Assembly (NCBI GenBank): GCA_038211615.1
Contig: JBBQVL010000001.1
Location: 1 to 64,000, forward strand
Length of the DNA stretch: 64,000 nt
Source of the DNA: DASWJZ01 sp038211615
GTDB lineage: Bacteria > Pseudomonadota > Alphaproteobacteria > Rhizobiales > Afifellaceae
Direction: 5' to 3'
The notes under the pieces are model-generated. The model made no database searches. It saw nothing but the letters and a program-made list of their open reading frames with translations, and was not told the DNA's origin. Within the stretch, counting starts at the first letter, position 1, and each line of letters starts with the position of its first letter. Both the position numbers and the translations under genes were made by a program. This document shows positions 24,033 to 33,975 of the stretch, piece by piece.

Positions 24033-25907
24033 ATGCTGACCTTCCCTCGAAATCAGCCTCTGGATCCGTCGCCCGACCCGACGGGATATCCGGGGCATTC
24101 GAACGCACGCCAGAGGTCGTGGCACGGCCGGATCGCGACGCGGGCCGTGTTTTCCTTCTTGCGTCGCCGCTACAAGTCGATCGGACTCGTCGCTGTCCTG
24201 CTGGGCGCGCCGATTCTCTACTACGTGTTCAGCCTCCCCCCCGAATACAACGCCGTCGCCTACGTACTCATCGATCTGCGTCAGACGCCGCTGATCGACA
24301 CGCAGACCGCGACCCCGTCGGTCGCCGGCGACCAGTCCGCCGTCGATACCGAGGTCGAGCTCGTGAAGGCGCAGCCGATCGCGCTGAGCGTAGCCGACAA
24401 GCTCATGAAGTCGGAACTCTGGACCACGATCTCCGGCCCCGAAGAAGCTGCCGGCGCCGGCGGCGATGCTCCCGCGACGCCGGACGAGCAGCGTGCGTCG
24501 GTCGCCGAAGCGCTGACGGACGGACTGATCGTATCCCGCGTTCGCCAGAGCTACCTGATGGCGATCTCCTACTCCTCGGACAATCCGGCCCTCGCGGCCT
24601 TCGTCGCCAATGCTTTCGCGGACTCGTATCTCGATGATCAGCTCGATGCGAAATTCGCCTCGATGCAGCGCGCCAACAACTGGCTGGATGCGCGGGTTGC
24701 GGATCTTCGGGCGCGGGTGCTGACCGCCGAGCGCACCGCCGAGGATCATCGCCTTCGGTCGCAGGAATTGACGGACCTGCGCGCCAAGAGCGACGCCGAA
24801 CTGACGCAGCGCGAACTGGACCGCGAAACCGTCGCGACGCGGACCCTGCTTGAGACTTTCCTCGCGCGGGCCAACGAAATCAGCCAGCAGAAGACGCTGC
24901 AGGTTCCCGAGTCCCGCATCGTCACGCGCGCCACAATTCCCGAAACGCCGACGGGACCCAACCGCGCCGCCCTCGGCCTCGTCGGCATTCTTCTCGGCCT
25001 TGGCCTGGGTCTCGGACTGGCGGTGCTTCTCGAAGCGATGGATAGCAGCGTCCGGTCCGGCGGACAGGCAATATCGGAATACGGGATTCGCCTGCTTGGC
25101 GCAGTCCCGCGGCACCGGCGGCCGCGCTGGCGCGACCGGATCGGAAAGTCCGCATTTCGGCGATCGCAGCGGATCAGGTCGGCAGCCGAGGAGATCGTCG
25201 ACAAGCCCTTCTCCACCTTCTCGGAGTCCGTCCGCTCGCTGCGGATCGCCATGCGCGACGCAAACGCGGAGCCTTGCAAGGTGGTCATGGTCACCTCGGC
25301 GCTCCCGAATGAAGGGAAGTCCACGATCGCCAATTGCCTCGCCCATTATGCCGCGAGCAGTGGCGAGAAGGTGCTGCTGGTCGACTTCGATCCGCGTCGC
25401 CCGGTCCTTACCCACACCTACGCGAGCAACGCGGGGCAGGGGCTGAAGGAGATTCTCACCGGACAGACGGCAATGGCCGACGTGCTGCGCATCCTGGAAC
25501 CCTCCGCGCTGCAATTCATCCCGGCCTCGGAATCGTCGCCGCTCATGGGCGGCGCGGGCGACGAGCGGATGCGAACTTTCCTGGACTGGGCCCGCAAGGC
25601 CTTCGACCTCGTGGTGATCGACGCGCCGCCGCTCATTCCGGTGCCGGATGGGCGCGCGCTCGTCGGCCTTGTCGATGGCGTCCTCTTCGCGGTGCAATGG
25701 GGAAAGACGTCGGTCGATGCGGTGAGCGTCGCGATCCATCACACGCCGGATCTCGCCGGCAAGATTCTCGGAATGGTCCTGACGCAGGTCAATCTGCGGC
25801 GCGCGCGTCTCTATGACATCTACAGCTCGGGCTACGACCTGCGCGCATACTACGCCGAAGGCTCGAAGTTTCGGCAGCGGCGGCAAGAGGAGGCGGGCGC
25901 CCCTTGA
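24033..25907 (+). CDS. Exopolysaccharide chain-length determinant/tyrosine autokinase (Wzz-Wzc/ExoP type)
   Basis: 624 residues. Wzz domain at the N-terminus, with a first membrane helix near 47-68 (GLVAVLLGAPILYYVFSL), coiled periplasmic region, and a second helix near 310-330 (LGLVGILLGLGLGLGLAVLL). The cytoplasmic BY-kinase domain has Walker A SALPNEGKST, Walker A' VLLVDFDPRRP and Walker B LVVIDAPPLIPV. The C-terminus is tyrosine-bearing (YDIYSSGYDLRAYY), the autophosphorylated cluster of this kinase class. It regulates polymer length and export by cycling phosphorylation. First gene of the rightward polysaccharide cluster, opposed to the lasso operon. Confidence 0.9.
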   Translation: MLTFPRNQPLDPSPDPTGYPGHSNARQRSWHGRIATRAVFSFLRRRYKSIGLVAVLLGAPILYYVFSLPPEYNAVAYVLIDLRQTPLIDTQTATPSVAGDQSAVDTEVELVKAQPIALSVADKLMKSELWTTISGPEEAAGAGGDAPATPDEQRASVAEALTDGLIVSRVRQSYLMAISYSSDNPALAAFVANAFADSYLDDQLDAKFASMQRANNWLDARVADLRARVLTAERTAEDHRLRSQELTDLRAKSDAELTQRELDRETVATRTLLETFLARANEISQQKTLQVPESRIVTRATIPETPTGPNRAALGLVGILLGLGLGLGLAVLLEAMDSSVRSGGQAISEYGIRLLGAVPRHRRPRWRDRIGKSAFRRSQRIRSAAEEIVDKPFSTFSESVRSLRIAMRDANAEPCKVVMVTSALPNEGKSTIANCLAHYAASSGEKVLLVDFDPRRPVLTHTYASNAGQGLKEILTGQTAMADVLRILEPSALQFIPASESSPLMGGAGDERMRTFLDWARKAFDLVVIDAPPLIPVPDGRALVGLVDGVLFAVQWGKTSVDAVSVAIHHTPDLAGKILGMVLTQVNLRRARLYDIYSSGYDLRAYYAEGSKFRQRRQEEAGAP

Positions 25908-25971
25908 GCTTTCCGCGCGCCGCTTCCCCCGACGCCGCAAACGATCGCCTGGCCGGGTGGCCGGGAAGCCG

Positions 25972-27117
25972 ATGCGCATAGGCCATGTCGTGCGGCAATT
26001 TTCGCCGTCGCGTGGAGGGCTCGAGGATTTCGTCGCCAACCTGTCGAGGGAACAGGTCCGGGCGGGGCACTCCGTCCGCATCATAACCTGCGATCGCCTG
26101 TTCCAGGCGCTCGACGCGCGGCTTCCCCTGCGCGAGGTTGACGAGGGGCGCGATATCCGCCGCATACCGTTCCGCGGATCGACGCGCTATCCGGTCGCGC
26201 CCTCAGTGCTTCACCACCTGTCCGATCTCGACGTGGTGCACGTTCATGCCATCGATTTCTTCTTCGACTTCATGGCGCTTGCCTCGGGGATTCATCGCAA
26301 GCCGCTTGTTGCGACGACGCATGGAGGCTTTTTCCACACGGGAGCTCACGCCCGGATCAAGCGCCTCTGGTTCAGAACCATCACGCGGCTCAGCGCGGCG
26401 CGTTATTTCGCCGTGGTGGCAAGCAGCCACAGCGACTTCGCGCGCTTCGCGGAACTTGGTGCAGGCGGGTTGCGGCTGATAGAAAATGGCGTCGACCTGC
26501 AGAAATTCGCCGGCGCTGCGAGCCCCTCCCCCAGAAAGTGCATGTTCACGCTCGGACGCTTCTCGGCAAACAAGCGGCTTGACCGGCTCCTCGACGTACT
26601 GTGTCTGCTGCGCGCGGGAGACGCCGCATGGCGTCTCGAGATCTGCGGTGTGCCGTCAGACTGGAGCGTTGAACGGCTGCGCCGGGAAATTGACGCGCGC
26701 GGTCTGCGCGACGCGGTTGGCCTCCACGCCGCACCGGCAGCCGATGAGATCCGCCGCATCATGGGCGGCTCGAGCCTCTTCGTCAGCGCCTCCGAATATG
26801 AGGGTTTCGGGATCGCGCTGATCGAGGCGATGAGCGCGGGCCTGCAGCCTGTCGTGCATGTGAACCAGGCCTTCTCGGAGATCGCCCGTCACAACGATCT
26901 CGTCCGGCTCGCCGATTTCGCATCGCCGGACGCCGCGTCCGCCGCCGTTCTCGCCGCGTTCCAAGCCGTCCAGCGCGAGCATCCGGCCCGCGCGCTGCTG
27001 TCAGGCTCGGTGCAGCGCTTCGCCTGGACCGACGTCGCCGCGCGCTACATGGAGGTCTACGAGGGCGCACAGGCGCAAAGGCACGGCTATCCGTCGATCA
27101 GGGCAGGCCGGGCGTGA
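25972..27117 (+). CDS. Glycosyltransferase family 4
   Basis: 381 residues from ATG at 25972 (GGGAAG upstream). The N-terminal GT-B half opens MRIGHVVRQFSPSRGGLEDFV and contains DVVHVHAIDFFFDFMAL and VATTHGGFFHT. The C-terminal half has FTLGRFSANKRLDRLLDVL and the donor-binding SASEYEGFGIALIEAMSAG block (E-x7-E). Transfers a sugar, probably from a UDP/GDP donor, to the lipid-linked repeat unit. It starts 64 bases after the kinase gene and overlaps the next gene by four bases. Confidence 0.88.
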   Translation: MRIGHVVRQFSPSRGGLEDFVANLSREQVRAGHSVRIITCDRLFQALDARLPLREVDEGRDIRRIPFRGSTRYPVAPSVLHHLSDLDVVHVHAIDFFFDFMALASGIHRKPLVATTHGGFFHTGAHARIKRLWFRTITRLSAARYFAVVASSHSDFARFAELGAGGLRLIENGVDLQKFAGAASPSPRKCMFTLGRFSANKRLDRLLDVLCLLRAGDAAWRLEICGVPSDWSVERLRREIDARGLRDAVGLHAAPAADEIRRIMGGSSLFVSASEYEGFGIALIEAMSAGLQPVVHVNQAFSEIARHNDLVRLADFASPDAASAAVLAAFQAVQREHPARALLSGSVQRFAWTDVAARYMEVYEGAQAQRHGYPSIRAGRA

Positions 27118-28364
27118 ACAGTCTCGCCCCTCCGATCCCGCGCCCGATACTGTCGGCGTCCTTGCAGGGATCGGCCCTGCTCCCCGCCGGAATCGTCGCC
27201 GCGGCCGTGCTTTTCAATTTCGCCCTCGCGATCGTCAACCAGCACATCAGGCCGCTCTCATCCCTCGACGTCATCGCCGCCGAACTGCTCATCGTAGCGG
27301 CAGCCCACGCTTTGTGCCTTTCCCGGTTCCGGCCGGAGATGGCGAGCTGGTACGCGTTGCTGTGGTTCCTGATCCTGGTGGGATTTGCGCGTTGGCTGTG
27401 GCTTGCGGACATCGACCCGAAATCGATCCGCGATGTCATCATCATCCCGACCTTCATCTGCCTCGGCATCGCCTGCGGCAGCCGATCCCTCAATCGCATA
27501 GTCCTGACGATCCATGCGGTTGTCTTCCTGTTCATGATCTTCGAGGCAGTACTGCCGCAGCAGTTCGCAGCCCTGGTCGGCATCAAGAGCTACTACATCA
27601 ACACGCGCGGATTCAGCGAGGCGAGCTTCTGGAACGGCGATTCGGACCTGTTCGTCAGCGCGACGCGGCCAGGCGAGCGCTACTTCGTGTCATCGCTCGG
27701 CCTGCACAGGCTGTCGTCGATCTTTCTCGAGCCTGTTTCACTCGGCAACTATTGCGTGATCGTGACGGCCTTCGTCTGCGCCAGATTCCGGACGCTGACC
27801 CGGCCGACGCTGATCTTTCTCGCCGTCTCGAACGTGATCCTGCTTATCGGATGCGACGGGAGGCTCGCCGTCGCGACATCGGCCCTGATCCTCGCCTCGA
27901 TGGCCGCTCCGCGAATCCTGACCCCCCTCTCCCTGCTCTACCTGCCGGCGGCGGTCGCATTCGCCTTCTTCGTGCATTTCGGCCTCGGCTACGAAGTGGG
28001 CCCGGATAATTTCTCCGGGCGCATCGCTCTCACGGCCGAGCTCCTCTCCCGCCATGGCCTGGCGGATTTCTTCGGCGTCGCGAAGTCGCTGCCGTTTCGC
28101 GCCGCCGACAGCGGCATCGTCTACATGATCGCCAAGCAGTCGATCTTCGGCCTCCTCGTGATCTGGGCATCGGTGATCTTTGCCGGGGCAAACGATACGG
28201 CCGAGCAGATCAGATATCGGCAGGCGACAGCGCTCTATCTGGCGCTGACCATGATCGTCAGCTACTCCTTCTTCTCCATCAAGACCGCCGCCCTCCTCTG
28301 GTTTATATTCGGAGCCGTGCAAGGCCAGCGCTCTGTCGGGATATCGGAGAGAACTGCTCCATGA
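27114..28364 (+). CDS. Polytopic membrane protein, probable polysaccharide polymerase (Wzy/O-antigen-ligase-like)
   Basis: 416 residues, GTG start overlapping the preceding stop (GTGA). About ten hydrophobic segments and one large loop (residues roughly 150-205, with WNGDSDLFVSATRPGERYF), the layout of Wzy and WaaL-type proteins. The EPVSLGNYCVI segment after the loop resembles motifs of EPS polymerases. It would join repeat units in the periplasm. Wzy proteins are poorly conserved, so the assignment depends on topology and on the neighbours (kinase, GTs, flippase). Confidence 0.7.
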   Translation: MNSLAPPIPRPILSASLQGSALLPAGIVAAAVLFNFALAIVNQHIRPLSSLDVIAAELLIVAAAHALCLSRFRPEMASWYALLWFLILVGFARWLWLADIDPKSIRDVIIIPTFICLGIACGSRSLNRIVLTIHAVVFLFMIFEAVLPQQFAALVGIKSYYINTRGFSEASFWNGDSDLFVSATRPGERYFVSSLGLHRLSSIFLEPVSLGNYCVIVTAFVCARFRTLTRPTLIFLAVSNVILLIGCDGRLAVATSALILASMAAPRILTPLSLLYLPAAVAFAFFVHFGLGYEVGPDNFSGRIALTAELLSRHGLADFFGVAKSLPFRAADSGIVYMIAKQSIFGLLVIWASVIFAGANDTAEQIRYRQATALYLALTMIVSYSFFSIKTAALLWFIFGAVQGQRSVGISERTAP

Positions 28365-28485
28365 ATGGATGCCTTGCTCCCGACAGGACGGCATGGTGTT
28401 TGCACGCAGGTCGGTTCTGGACCCAGGCCCGTTCGCCTGAGCGAATTGGTGCGTTTGCAGTGGCTGAAACTTCGCCGAGGCCTGT

Positions 28486-29670
28486 TTGAAGATATTGATC
28501 GTGGCAGCCGGTTACCCGCCCGACATTAGGGGCGGCGGAGAGTTCTCGACGAAATTTCTGTCCGAGGCCTTGGTAGCCGCCGGAGCCGAGGTCTGCGTAC
28601 TGGCGGCCTCCAGTGCGGATGCGTCCGAGGTGGCCAACGGCGTGGAAATCCAACGATGCGCCACGCCCAATCCGCCATGGAACTTCGAACGCAGGCGAAG
28701 CCGCGTTCAGAAGCTGAGATGGCACATCCGCGACAATTGGAATCCGGCGGCGGTAAATCTTGTCCGGAGGCACATTCAGCGAGCGCGACCTGACCTGGTT
28801 GTAAGCAGCACAATTGAAAATTTTGGCGGGTCTTCCTGGATCGCCGCGAAGGCGGAGAAGGTAAGGAGCGTGCACATCCTGCGCAGCTACTATACCGTCT
28901 GCTGGCGCGGCAGCATGTTCAAGAACGGGCTGAATTGCACCGGGCGATGCCTCGATTGCCGGATACTTTCGTTCGGGCGATGGAAGGCGAGCCGGAACGT
29001 CGATGCGGTGATCGGCATCAGCTTCGACGTACTGAACCGGCACCTGAGCGAAGGCGCCTTCCCGCACGCTCGCACGATCGTTCTCCGCGACCCGGTTCCA
29101 GCCGAATATTTCGGGACGCCGAGAGCGCGGCAAGGCGTCCCGCCGACCTTCGGATTCCTGGGGGTGTTGACAGCCAACAAGGGCGTCGAAACCCTGGCCG
29201 CGAGCTGGCGCGCCATGGGTGATACTCCCGCCAGACTCTTGATCGGCGGCACGGGCAAGGATGAATATGTCACCGGTCTCCGCGATGCGATGCCGGCATC
29301 CGTGGAGTTCCTCGGTTGGGTAAAGCCGGTCGAGTTCCTCGACCGCGTCGATTTTCTCGTGGTGCCCTCGGTATGGCATGAGCCCTTTGGCAGGATCGTG
29401 GTGGAAGCGTTCGCGCGGGGAGTTCCGGTAATCGGAAGCCGGACCGGCGGCATCGGAGAGATGGTCGAAGAAGGGGAAACGGGATTTCTCTTTGAGCCCG
29501 GCTCCGCGCAACGCCTCTCCGAGGCGATCGGTAAGGCATTGGCGCTCGCCCCTCAGGAGTACGCGGAAATGAGCAGGAAGAGCATCGAATCCGCCGACCG
29601 GTTTCACGCGCGCCACATCGCGAACCTTCATATCGCCTATTTCGAGGAATTGCTTGGCGGGCCGGTATGA
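28486..29670 (+). CDS. Glycosyltransferase family 4
   Basis: 394 residues with TTG start; GAGG lies six bases upstream. GT-B fold with MKILIVAAGYPPDIRGGGEF at the N-terminus and, in the C-terminal half, FGFLGVLTANKGVETLAASW, LLIGGTGKDEYV and the donor site VVPSVWHEPFGRIVVEAFA, then GVPVIGSRTGGIGEMVEEG. A Cys cluster in the middle (NCTGRCLDCRI) is of the kind seen in some GT4 enzymes. About 120 bases separate it from the polymerase-like gene; no terminator is evident there, so co-transcription is possible. Confidence 0.88.
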   Translation: MKILIVAAGYPPDIRGGGEFSTKFLSEALVAAGAEVCVLAASSADASEVANGVEIQRCATPNPPWNFERRRSRVQKLRWHIRDNWNPAAVNLVRRHIQRARPDLVVSSTIENFGGSSWIAAKAEKVRSVHILRSYYTVCWRGSMFKNGLNCTGRCLDCRILSFGRWKASRNVDAVIGISFDVLNRHLSEGAFPHARTIVLRDPVPAEYFGTPRARQGVPPTFGFLGVLTANKGVETLAASWRAMGDTPARLLIGGTGKDEYVTGLRDAMPASVEFLGWVKPVEFLDRVDFLVVPSVWHEPFGRIVVEAFARGVPVIGSRTGGIGEMVEEGETGFLFEPGSAQRLSEAIGKALALAPQEYAEMSRKSIESADRFHARHIANLHIAYFEELLGGPV

Positions 29671-30727
29671 AGTGCTCAGCGGGAAAGCGGGTGAAGCCAG
29701 TCCAAGCGCAATTGATCGAAGCGCAGCCTTTTCAGTATTCGCATCCCCAGCGCATATCGGTCATTCTCGCAGATGGGGCGGCGTCGTGGGCGTAAACTCA
29801 GCGTCATTGACAGTGCTGGCTGGCCTGTCCCGCGCCGGTATCCTGAAGGGCGACGTTCTGACATTCGGCCGGCACAATACGTTCTTCAAGGCCCGTGATC
29901 TGCGAAGAGCTAACGATGCGTTCGATCTGGGACTCTCCGACGATATGCGGGTGAAGATCTCCGCCGAGCGCTTTACGGAAGAGCTTTTCACCGCCCTTGG
30001 CGCCACGTCATGCCAGTCCATCGACGCATCCGACTATGAAGGTGCATCGATTGTCCACGATCTCAATCTGCCATTTGCGGCTTCGATGACCCAAGGGTTC
30101 GACTTCATCTACGACGGCGGAACCACCGAACACGTCTACGATGTCGCAGAGGTGCAGCGAAACGTCGCGAGAATCCTTAGAGTGGACGGTTACTATTTCG
30201 CGACCTGCCCGACGAATGGAGAACCCGGCCACGGCTTCTATCAGTTCTCGCCGGAGTTCTATTTTCGCTCACTCCAGAGAAGCGGGTTCAGGATAGTCCG
30301 GCTTTATCTAGTCGCGTCTCAGATCCCAATGCAGTGGTACCGCGTCCAGGACCCTCACGAAATAGCAGGTCGCGTCACCTTCTTGAGCGCCGAGCCGATT
30401 TACACGTTCGTGGTGGCGCAGAAGACAGCAAGCAGTGGCGCAAGCGGCATGCCGATGCAGAGTGACTACGAAGAAGGAAACTGGATTGACAAGAAGGACC
30501 ATCTGGTTTGGGACCGGTCTCTCAAGGCAAAGCTCCTGCGCGCTGCACATCGCCTCCTCGTCCTCCGCGGACTCTGGGCACTCAACGTGCTGGCGCGGAA
30601 CGTCTTCCTGTCCGGCGCTGCCGTCTGGTCCACGAGCTCAGGGATTCAGCGCGTCAATATCGTGGACGACCTAGCTGAGCTGAAGGCTATCGAAATATCG
30701 AAGAAGGCAGTTGTTCGTGGATCGTAG
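29654..30727 (+). CDS. Methyltransferase-like protein of the exopolysaccharide cluster
   Basis: Up to 357 residues. The start is unsure: a TTG at 29654 overlaps the preceding gene, GTG at 29786 is an alternative that begins where the conserved part seems to start. The visible core is of the class-I SAM methyltransferase kind: GFDFIYDGGTTEHVYDVAEVQRNVARIL, broken here as GFDFIYDGGTTEHVYD and VQRNVARILRVDGYYFATCP, corresponding to motif II and the post-motif strand. A clear glycine-rich SAM motif I is not seen. Likely modifies a sugar of the polymer or a related lipid (inference). The C-terminal 100 residues are unassigned. Confidence 0.6.
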   Translation: MAGRYEVLSGKAGEASPSAIDRSAAFSVFASPAHIGHSRRWGGVVGVNSASLTVLAGLSRAGILKGDVLTFGRHNTFFKARDLRRANDAFDLGLSDDMRVKISAERFTEELFTALGATSCQSIDASDYEGASIVHDLNLPFAASMTQGFDFIYDGGTTEHVYDVAEVQRNVARILRVDGYYFATCPTNGEPGHGFYQFSPEFYFRSLQRSGFRIVRLYLVASQIPMQWYRVQDPHEIAGRVTFLSAEPIYTFVVAQKTASSGASGMPMQSDYEEGNWIDKKDHLVWDRSLKAKLLRAAHRLLVLRGLWALNVLARNVFLSGAAVWSTSSGIQRVNIVDDLAELKAIEISKKAVVRGS

Positions 30728-30752
30728 AAAAACCCGCGAATACTGCGCTCGT

Positions 30753-32225
30753 TCACCGGATAACTATCGGCGAGCCCTTGATAAGTGATATTGCCCGCAA
30801 AATGAGAGGGCGATCGATTGTGAGGAGAATTGCGGCATAGATGGCGACTCCCGCCGGGACATCGATCGCAATCGCGGCTCGAGCATCGATTGACGGAAAT
30901 ATGCTGAGGCGTGCAAAGGCAACGGTCGCGGCCATCGCTAACGCGCTCAATATGGGTGTGGCAAGAGTGCTTAGTTGCGACCTGATTGAAGTCCCCAAAT
31001 TTATAGAGCAAGCTCGTAAATAAAATGGGACGACGAATATCAGCGGGGTGACGAACACAGAAAGACCGACGATTGGTCCAAAATTTGCGGTGAGAACGAG
31101 TGTCCCAATAGACAGAATTACTGTCACAGCGCCGGCAATTATTGAGGGACGTTGGTCGCCAATAGCCGTCATCGCGGAACTGGCTAGCATGACGCTTGTG
31201 CGTGCGGTCCAGACAAAGCAGAGCACCCAGATTGCAGGCACCGCAGGCCGCCATTTTTCTCCAAAAACGATTGGTATGAGATCGTGAGAAACGCTCGCCA
31301 ATCCAAGAAGAACCGGGGCGAGAACAGCCGCGAGCGGCTCCAGCGCCCGTAAATAGCCCGCAGCAAGGATTTCTCCCCGGCGATGAATTGCGGAAAAAAG
31401 CGGAAAAGCGGTTCGGGAGAGGGTCGTCGAGAGAACAAACCCAATCTCATCGACAAGCCGAAGCGCAAAGTTTAACTGCCCCAAAGCGGCGATTCCGTGA
31501 AAATGACCGAAGATCAAGAGGGTGGACCTCACTGTGAGCGTCCCAAGCAGACCTTCCACACCGATCAGCCAACCGAGTCGAATGGAAGGCCAAGCATCTT
31601 CCGCGTGGTACTGAACCTTTGGCCAGCGTGGTTGAAAGGCCCATAGAACAAGCACCCAGACAAAAGTCCCGGCGACTGAACCAATGACGATCGCCCATGC
31701 GTCGAGCCGCGCCACCGCGAGTATGGCCGTAACCGCAAACGTGGATAGCTTTGCTATTCCTGTGAGGGTAGCGAGGAGTCGCGTCCTCATCTTGCGGATC
31801 AAGATGGCAGACGGTATTCCGGCTAAGGCTGCCGAAAGGCATGTAAGACCTTGAAGCGAAATCAGGCCGAACAACATCGGCTCGTCGTAGATTGCGGCAG
31901 CAAGCCAAGCGAGTGCTACGCAGATGGCGCTTCCGGCGATGCCCAGAAATAGGATCGCCCAGAACATCGAATCCGTCACCGAAGTGTGGGAGTTTCGGCT
32001 TCGAACAACCGCGAGGATCGGGCCATTCATTATGGCTGCCTGAACTAGGGCAGGAATTGCAATCGCGATAGTCGCGAGACCGAACTGTTCCGGAGGGATC
32101 AGCCGGGCTGTGACGAAGGTTGTCAAGAAAGTCACGCAGGCGGACAGGACCCCCTCGGCAAAGGCCCACGGCAGTGCGGATCGAAGACGTTGAGTGAAAA
32201 TCGGTCTGCGGCGTTCATCGGGCAA
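30753..32225 (-). CDS. Oligosaccharide flippase (Wzx/MOP superfamily)
   Basis: 490 residues, TTG start at 32225 with GGAG eight bases upstream. Twelve to fourteen hydrophobic segments, the opening LPWAFAEGVLSACVTFLTTF and ARLIPPEQFGLATIAIAI, and the later LSRTAFPLFSAIHR are typical of the polysaccharide-synthesis membrane proteins that flip lipid-linked repeat units. It is encoded on the opposite strand to the rest of the cluster, convergent with the methyltransferase-like gene. Its composition is less GC-rich than its neighbours (many A/T-rich codons between 30.8 and 31.4 kb), which may mean separate acquisition. Confidence 0.85.
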   Translation of the reverse strand: MPDERRRPIFTQRLRSALPWAFAEGVLSACVTFLTTFVTARLIPPEQFGLATIAIAIPALVQAAIMNGPILAVVRSRNSHTSVTDSMFWAILFLGIAGSAICVALAWLAAAIYDEPMLFGLISLQGLTCLSAALAGIPSAILIRKMRTRLLATLTGIAKLSTFAVTAILAVARLDAWAIVIGSVAGTFVWVLVLWAFQPRWPKVQYHAEDAWPSIRLGWLIGVEGLLGTLTVRSTLLIFGHFHGIAALGQLNFALRLVDEIGFVLSTTLSRTAFPLFSAIHRRGEILAAGYLRALEPLAAVLAPVLLGLASVSHDLIPIVFGEKWRPAVPAIWVLCFVWTARTSVMLASSAMTAIGDQRPSIIAGAVTVILSIGTLVLTANFGPIVGLSVFVTPLIFVVPFYLRACSINLGTSIRSQLSTLATPILSALAMAATVAFARLSIFPSIDARAAIAIDVPAGVAIYAAILLTIDRPLILRAISLIKGSPIVIR

Positions 32226-32697
32226 GAACCGCTCCGGGTCAGGCGAGAAGTCGCATTGTCACCGTTCTCGGGTCGCTATGAAAGAGCAGCTAGAAATCAA
32301 AATTGCCAAGCTATCAGCAACCGCCGGGTCTCTATGGACCATGGGCTTGGGATCGGGATGCGATCTACAAGCCGGCCGTCGTCTTGGACGAACGCGGCTG
32401 GTCGATTTGGTGCAACGCCCGCGAACGTCGGGTCGAGCAGATCGGCCTTGCCCGTCACCCACACACCCACCTCGGCTTCGACGCCTGATATTTGAGCACG
32501 CGCCGTTAACGCGGCGGAAGCGAAATGTGCCGACAATCCTGTTCGAGGCGGGCACCTCTGGCTCGTGCAGCGTGAACGCTTTGTTTGCCGAGAAATGCTC
32601 CCGTCGAACTCATTTCCGTTCACGCAACGGCTGAGCAGGCGCGTCGCACGTTGTCCCCTCGATGGTCGGTGCAAGCCGCTCCATCGGAGGTCGGCGG
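32226..32697. other. 472-base gap between divergent flippase and glycanase genes
   Basis: Several overlapping frames cross this stretch on both strands, none with family-like sequence or a good start. It should hold the promoters of the two divergent genes. GGAGG at 32684-32688 is the ribosome site of the next gene. Nothing else recognised. Confidence 0.4.
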
Positions 32698-33843
32698 ATG
32701 AAAATGGAACAGGGCGTCGGTGTCATGGTTGGCGAGAGCGCATCGTGCTTGCTTGAATCGGTGACGACGGTGCTGGCCAGTCTCGCGGCCAAGGCGGCCG
32801 GCGCCTCGCTGGCGGGCGGCGTGTTCGCGCTGCTGGCGCTGGCCAACCAGGTCTTCAGCGATCCCTGTGCCGCGGCGAGCCCGCCTCTGCCGAAAACCAT
32901 AGCAGCGCCGGCCTGGATGCCGGGCGTCAATCTCGCGGTCGGGGAGTTCGGGTCCGGACAGCGCCTGTGGTTCGACTATGGCTACCCGGGCAACGCCGAG
33001 ATCGACTATTACGTCGGCAAAGGCTTCAAGCTCTTCCGTGTCCCGTTCAAGGCGAGCCGCCTGCTTCAGGCCAACGGCACGGCGCTCTCTTTCCGCGGCG
33101 ACCAGGCCGTGCTCGGCAAGCTCATCGACTATGCGGCCTCCAGGCACGCCTTCGTCGTGCTCGACATGCATGATTACGGGCGGTCGATCAGCGGCAAGCT
33201 GATCGGGCACGATCCGGGGGCGGCCGCGGAGTTTGCCGCGACCTGGGGCAAGATCGCCGGCTGGCTGAAGGCCAGGCCCAACGTCGTTTTCGGGCTGATG
33301 AACGAGCCGCACGATCAGAGCGCGACGGAATGGCTGCGGGGGGCGAATGCGGCGATCCTCGCCATCCGGCGCGCCGGGGCCGGCCAGCTGATCCTGGTCC
33401 CCGGCTCCTACTGGGACGGCGCGTTCTCATGGAAGAGCACCGACAACGACACAGTGATGCTGGGCGTTTCCGACCCGATCGCGAACTACGCCTTCGAGGC
33501 GCATCAATATCTCGACGCCTCGAACACCGGAAACCCGGCAAAAGCGGTGGCGAAGGGGATGGGATCGGTCGCCGCCCAGCCCTTCACCGACTGGCTGCGC
33601 CAGAACCACAAGCGGGGCTTCATCGGCGAGTTCGGCTTCACCACGGCGCCCGATGCGCTGGCGGAAGGCGATGCCCTCACCCGGCACATCTGGCAGAACC
33701 GCGATGTCTACCTCGGCTTCTCGTATTGGGCGGGGGGACCGTGGTGGGGAGAATATCCCTTCACCGTCGAGCCGAAGGAGGCCAACGGCCGGGTGATCGA
33801 TCGCGCGCAGATGCCGGTCCTGCGGAGATACCTTCGCCAGTAG
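32698..33843 (+). CDS. Glycoside hydrolase family 5 (endoglucanase-like)
   Basis: 381 residues from ATG at 32698, preceded by GGAGG at ideal spacing. An N-terminal hydrophobic stretch (LAAKAAGASLAGGVFALLALA, residues 30-50) serves as signal or anchor. The catalytic TIM barrel shows FRVPFKASRLL, VVLDMHDYGR, the acid/base Glu203 in GLMNEPHD, EAHQYLD, and the nucleophile Glu311 in RGFIGEFGF. GH5 enzymes cut beta-1,4-glucans or mannans. In a polysaccharide cluster the enzyme probably trims or releases the polymer rather than feeding on plant cell wall (inference). Confidence 0.88.
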   Translation: MKMEQGVGVMVGESASCLLESVTTVLASLAAKAAGASLAGGVFALLALANQVFSDPCAAASPPLPKTIAAPAWMPGVNLAVGEFGSGQRLWFDYGYPGNAEIDYYVGKGFKLFRVPFKASRLLQANGTALSFRGDQAVLGKLIDYAASRHAFVVLDMHDYGRSISGKLIGHDPGAAAEFAATWGKIAGWLKARPNVVFGLMNEPHDQSATEWLRGANAAILAIRRAGAGQLILVPGSYWDGAFSWKSTDNDTVMLGVSDPIANYAFEAHQYLDASNTGNPAKAVAKGMGSVAAQPFTDWLRQNHKRGFIGEFGFTTAPDALAEGDALTRHIWQNRDVYLGFSYWAGGPWWGEYPFTVEPKEANGRVIDRAQMPVLRRYLRQ

Positions 33844-33975
33844 CGGCGCCGCATCGGGTGCGTTGCCCGCCCTCCGCCGGTGGAACCTGCTGCCCGCCCC
33901 CCGGCGTTGATCCGATGAGCTCGCGCGGCCTAGGATCGTGACGAGAAGCACCGGAATTTTTCAGGAGCCTCGCGG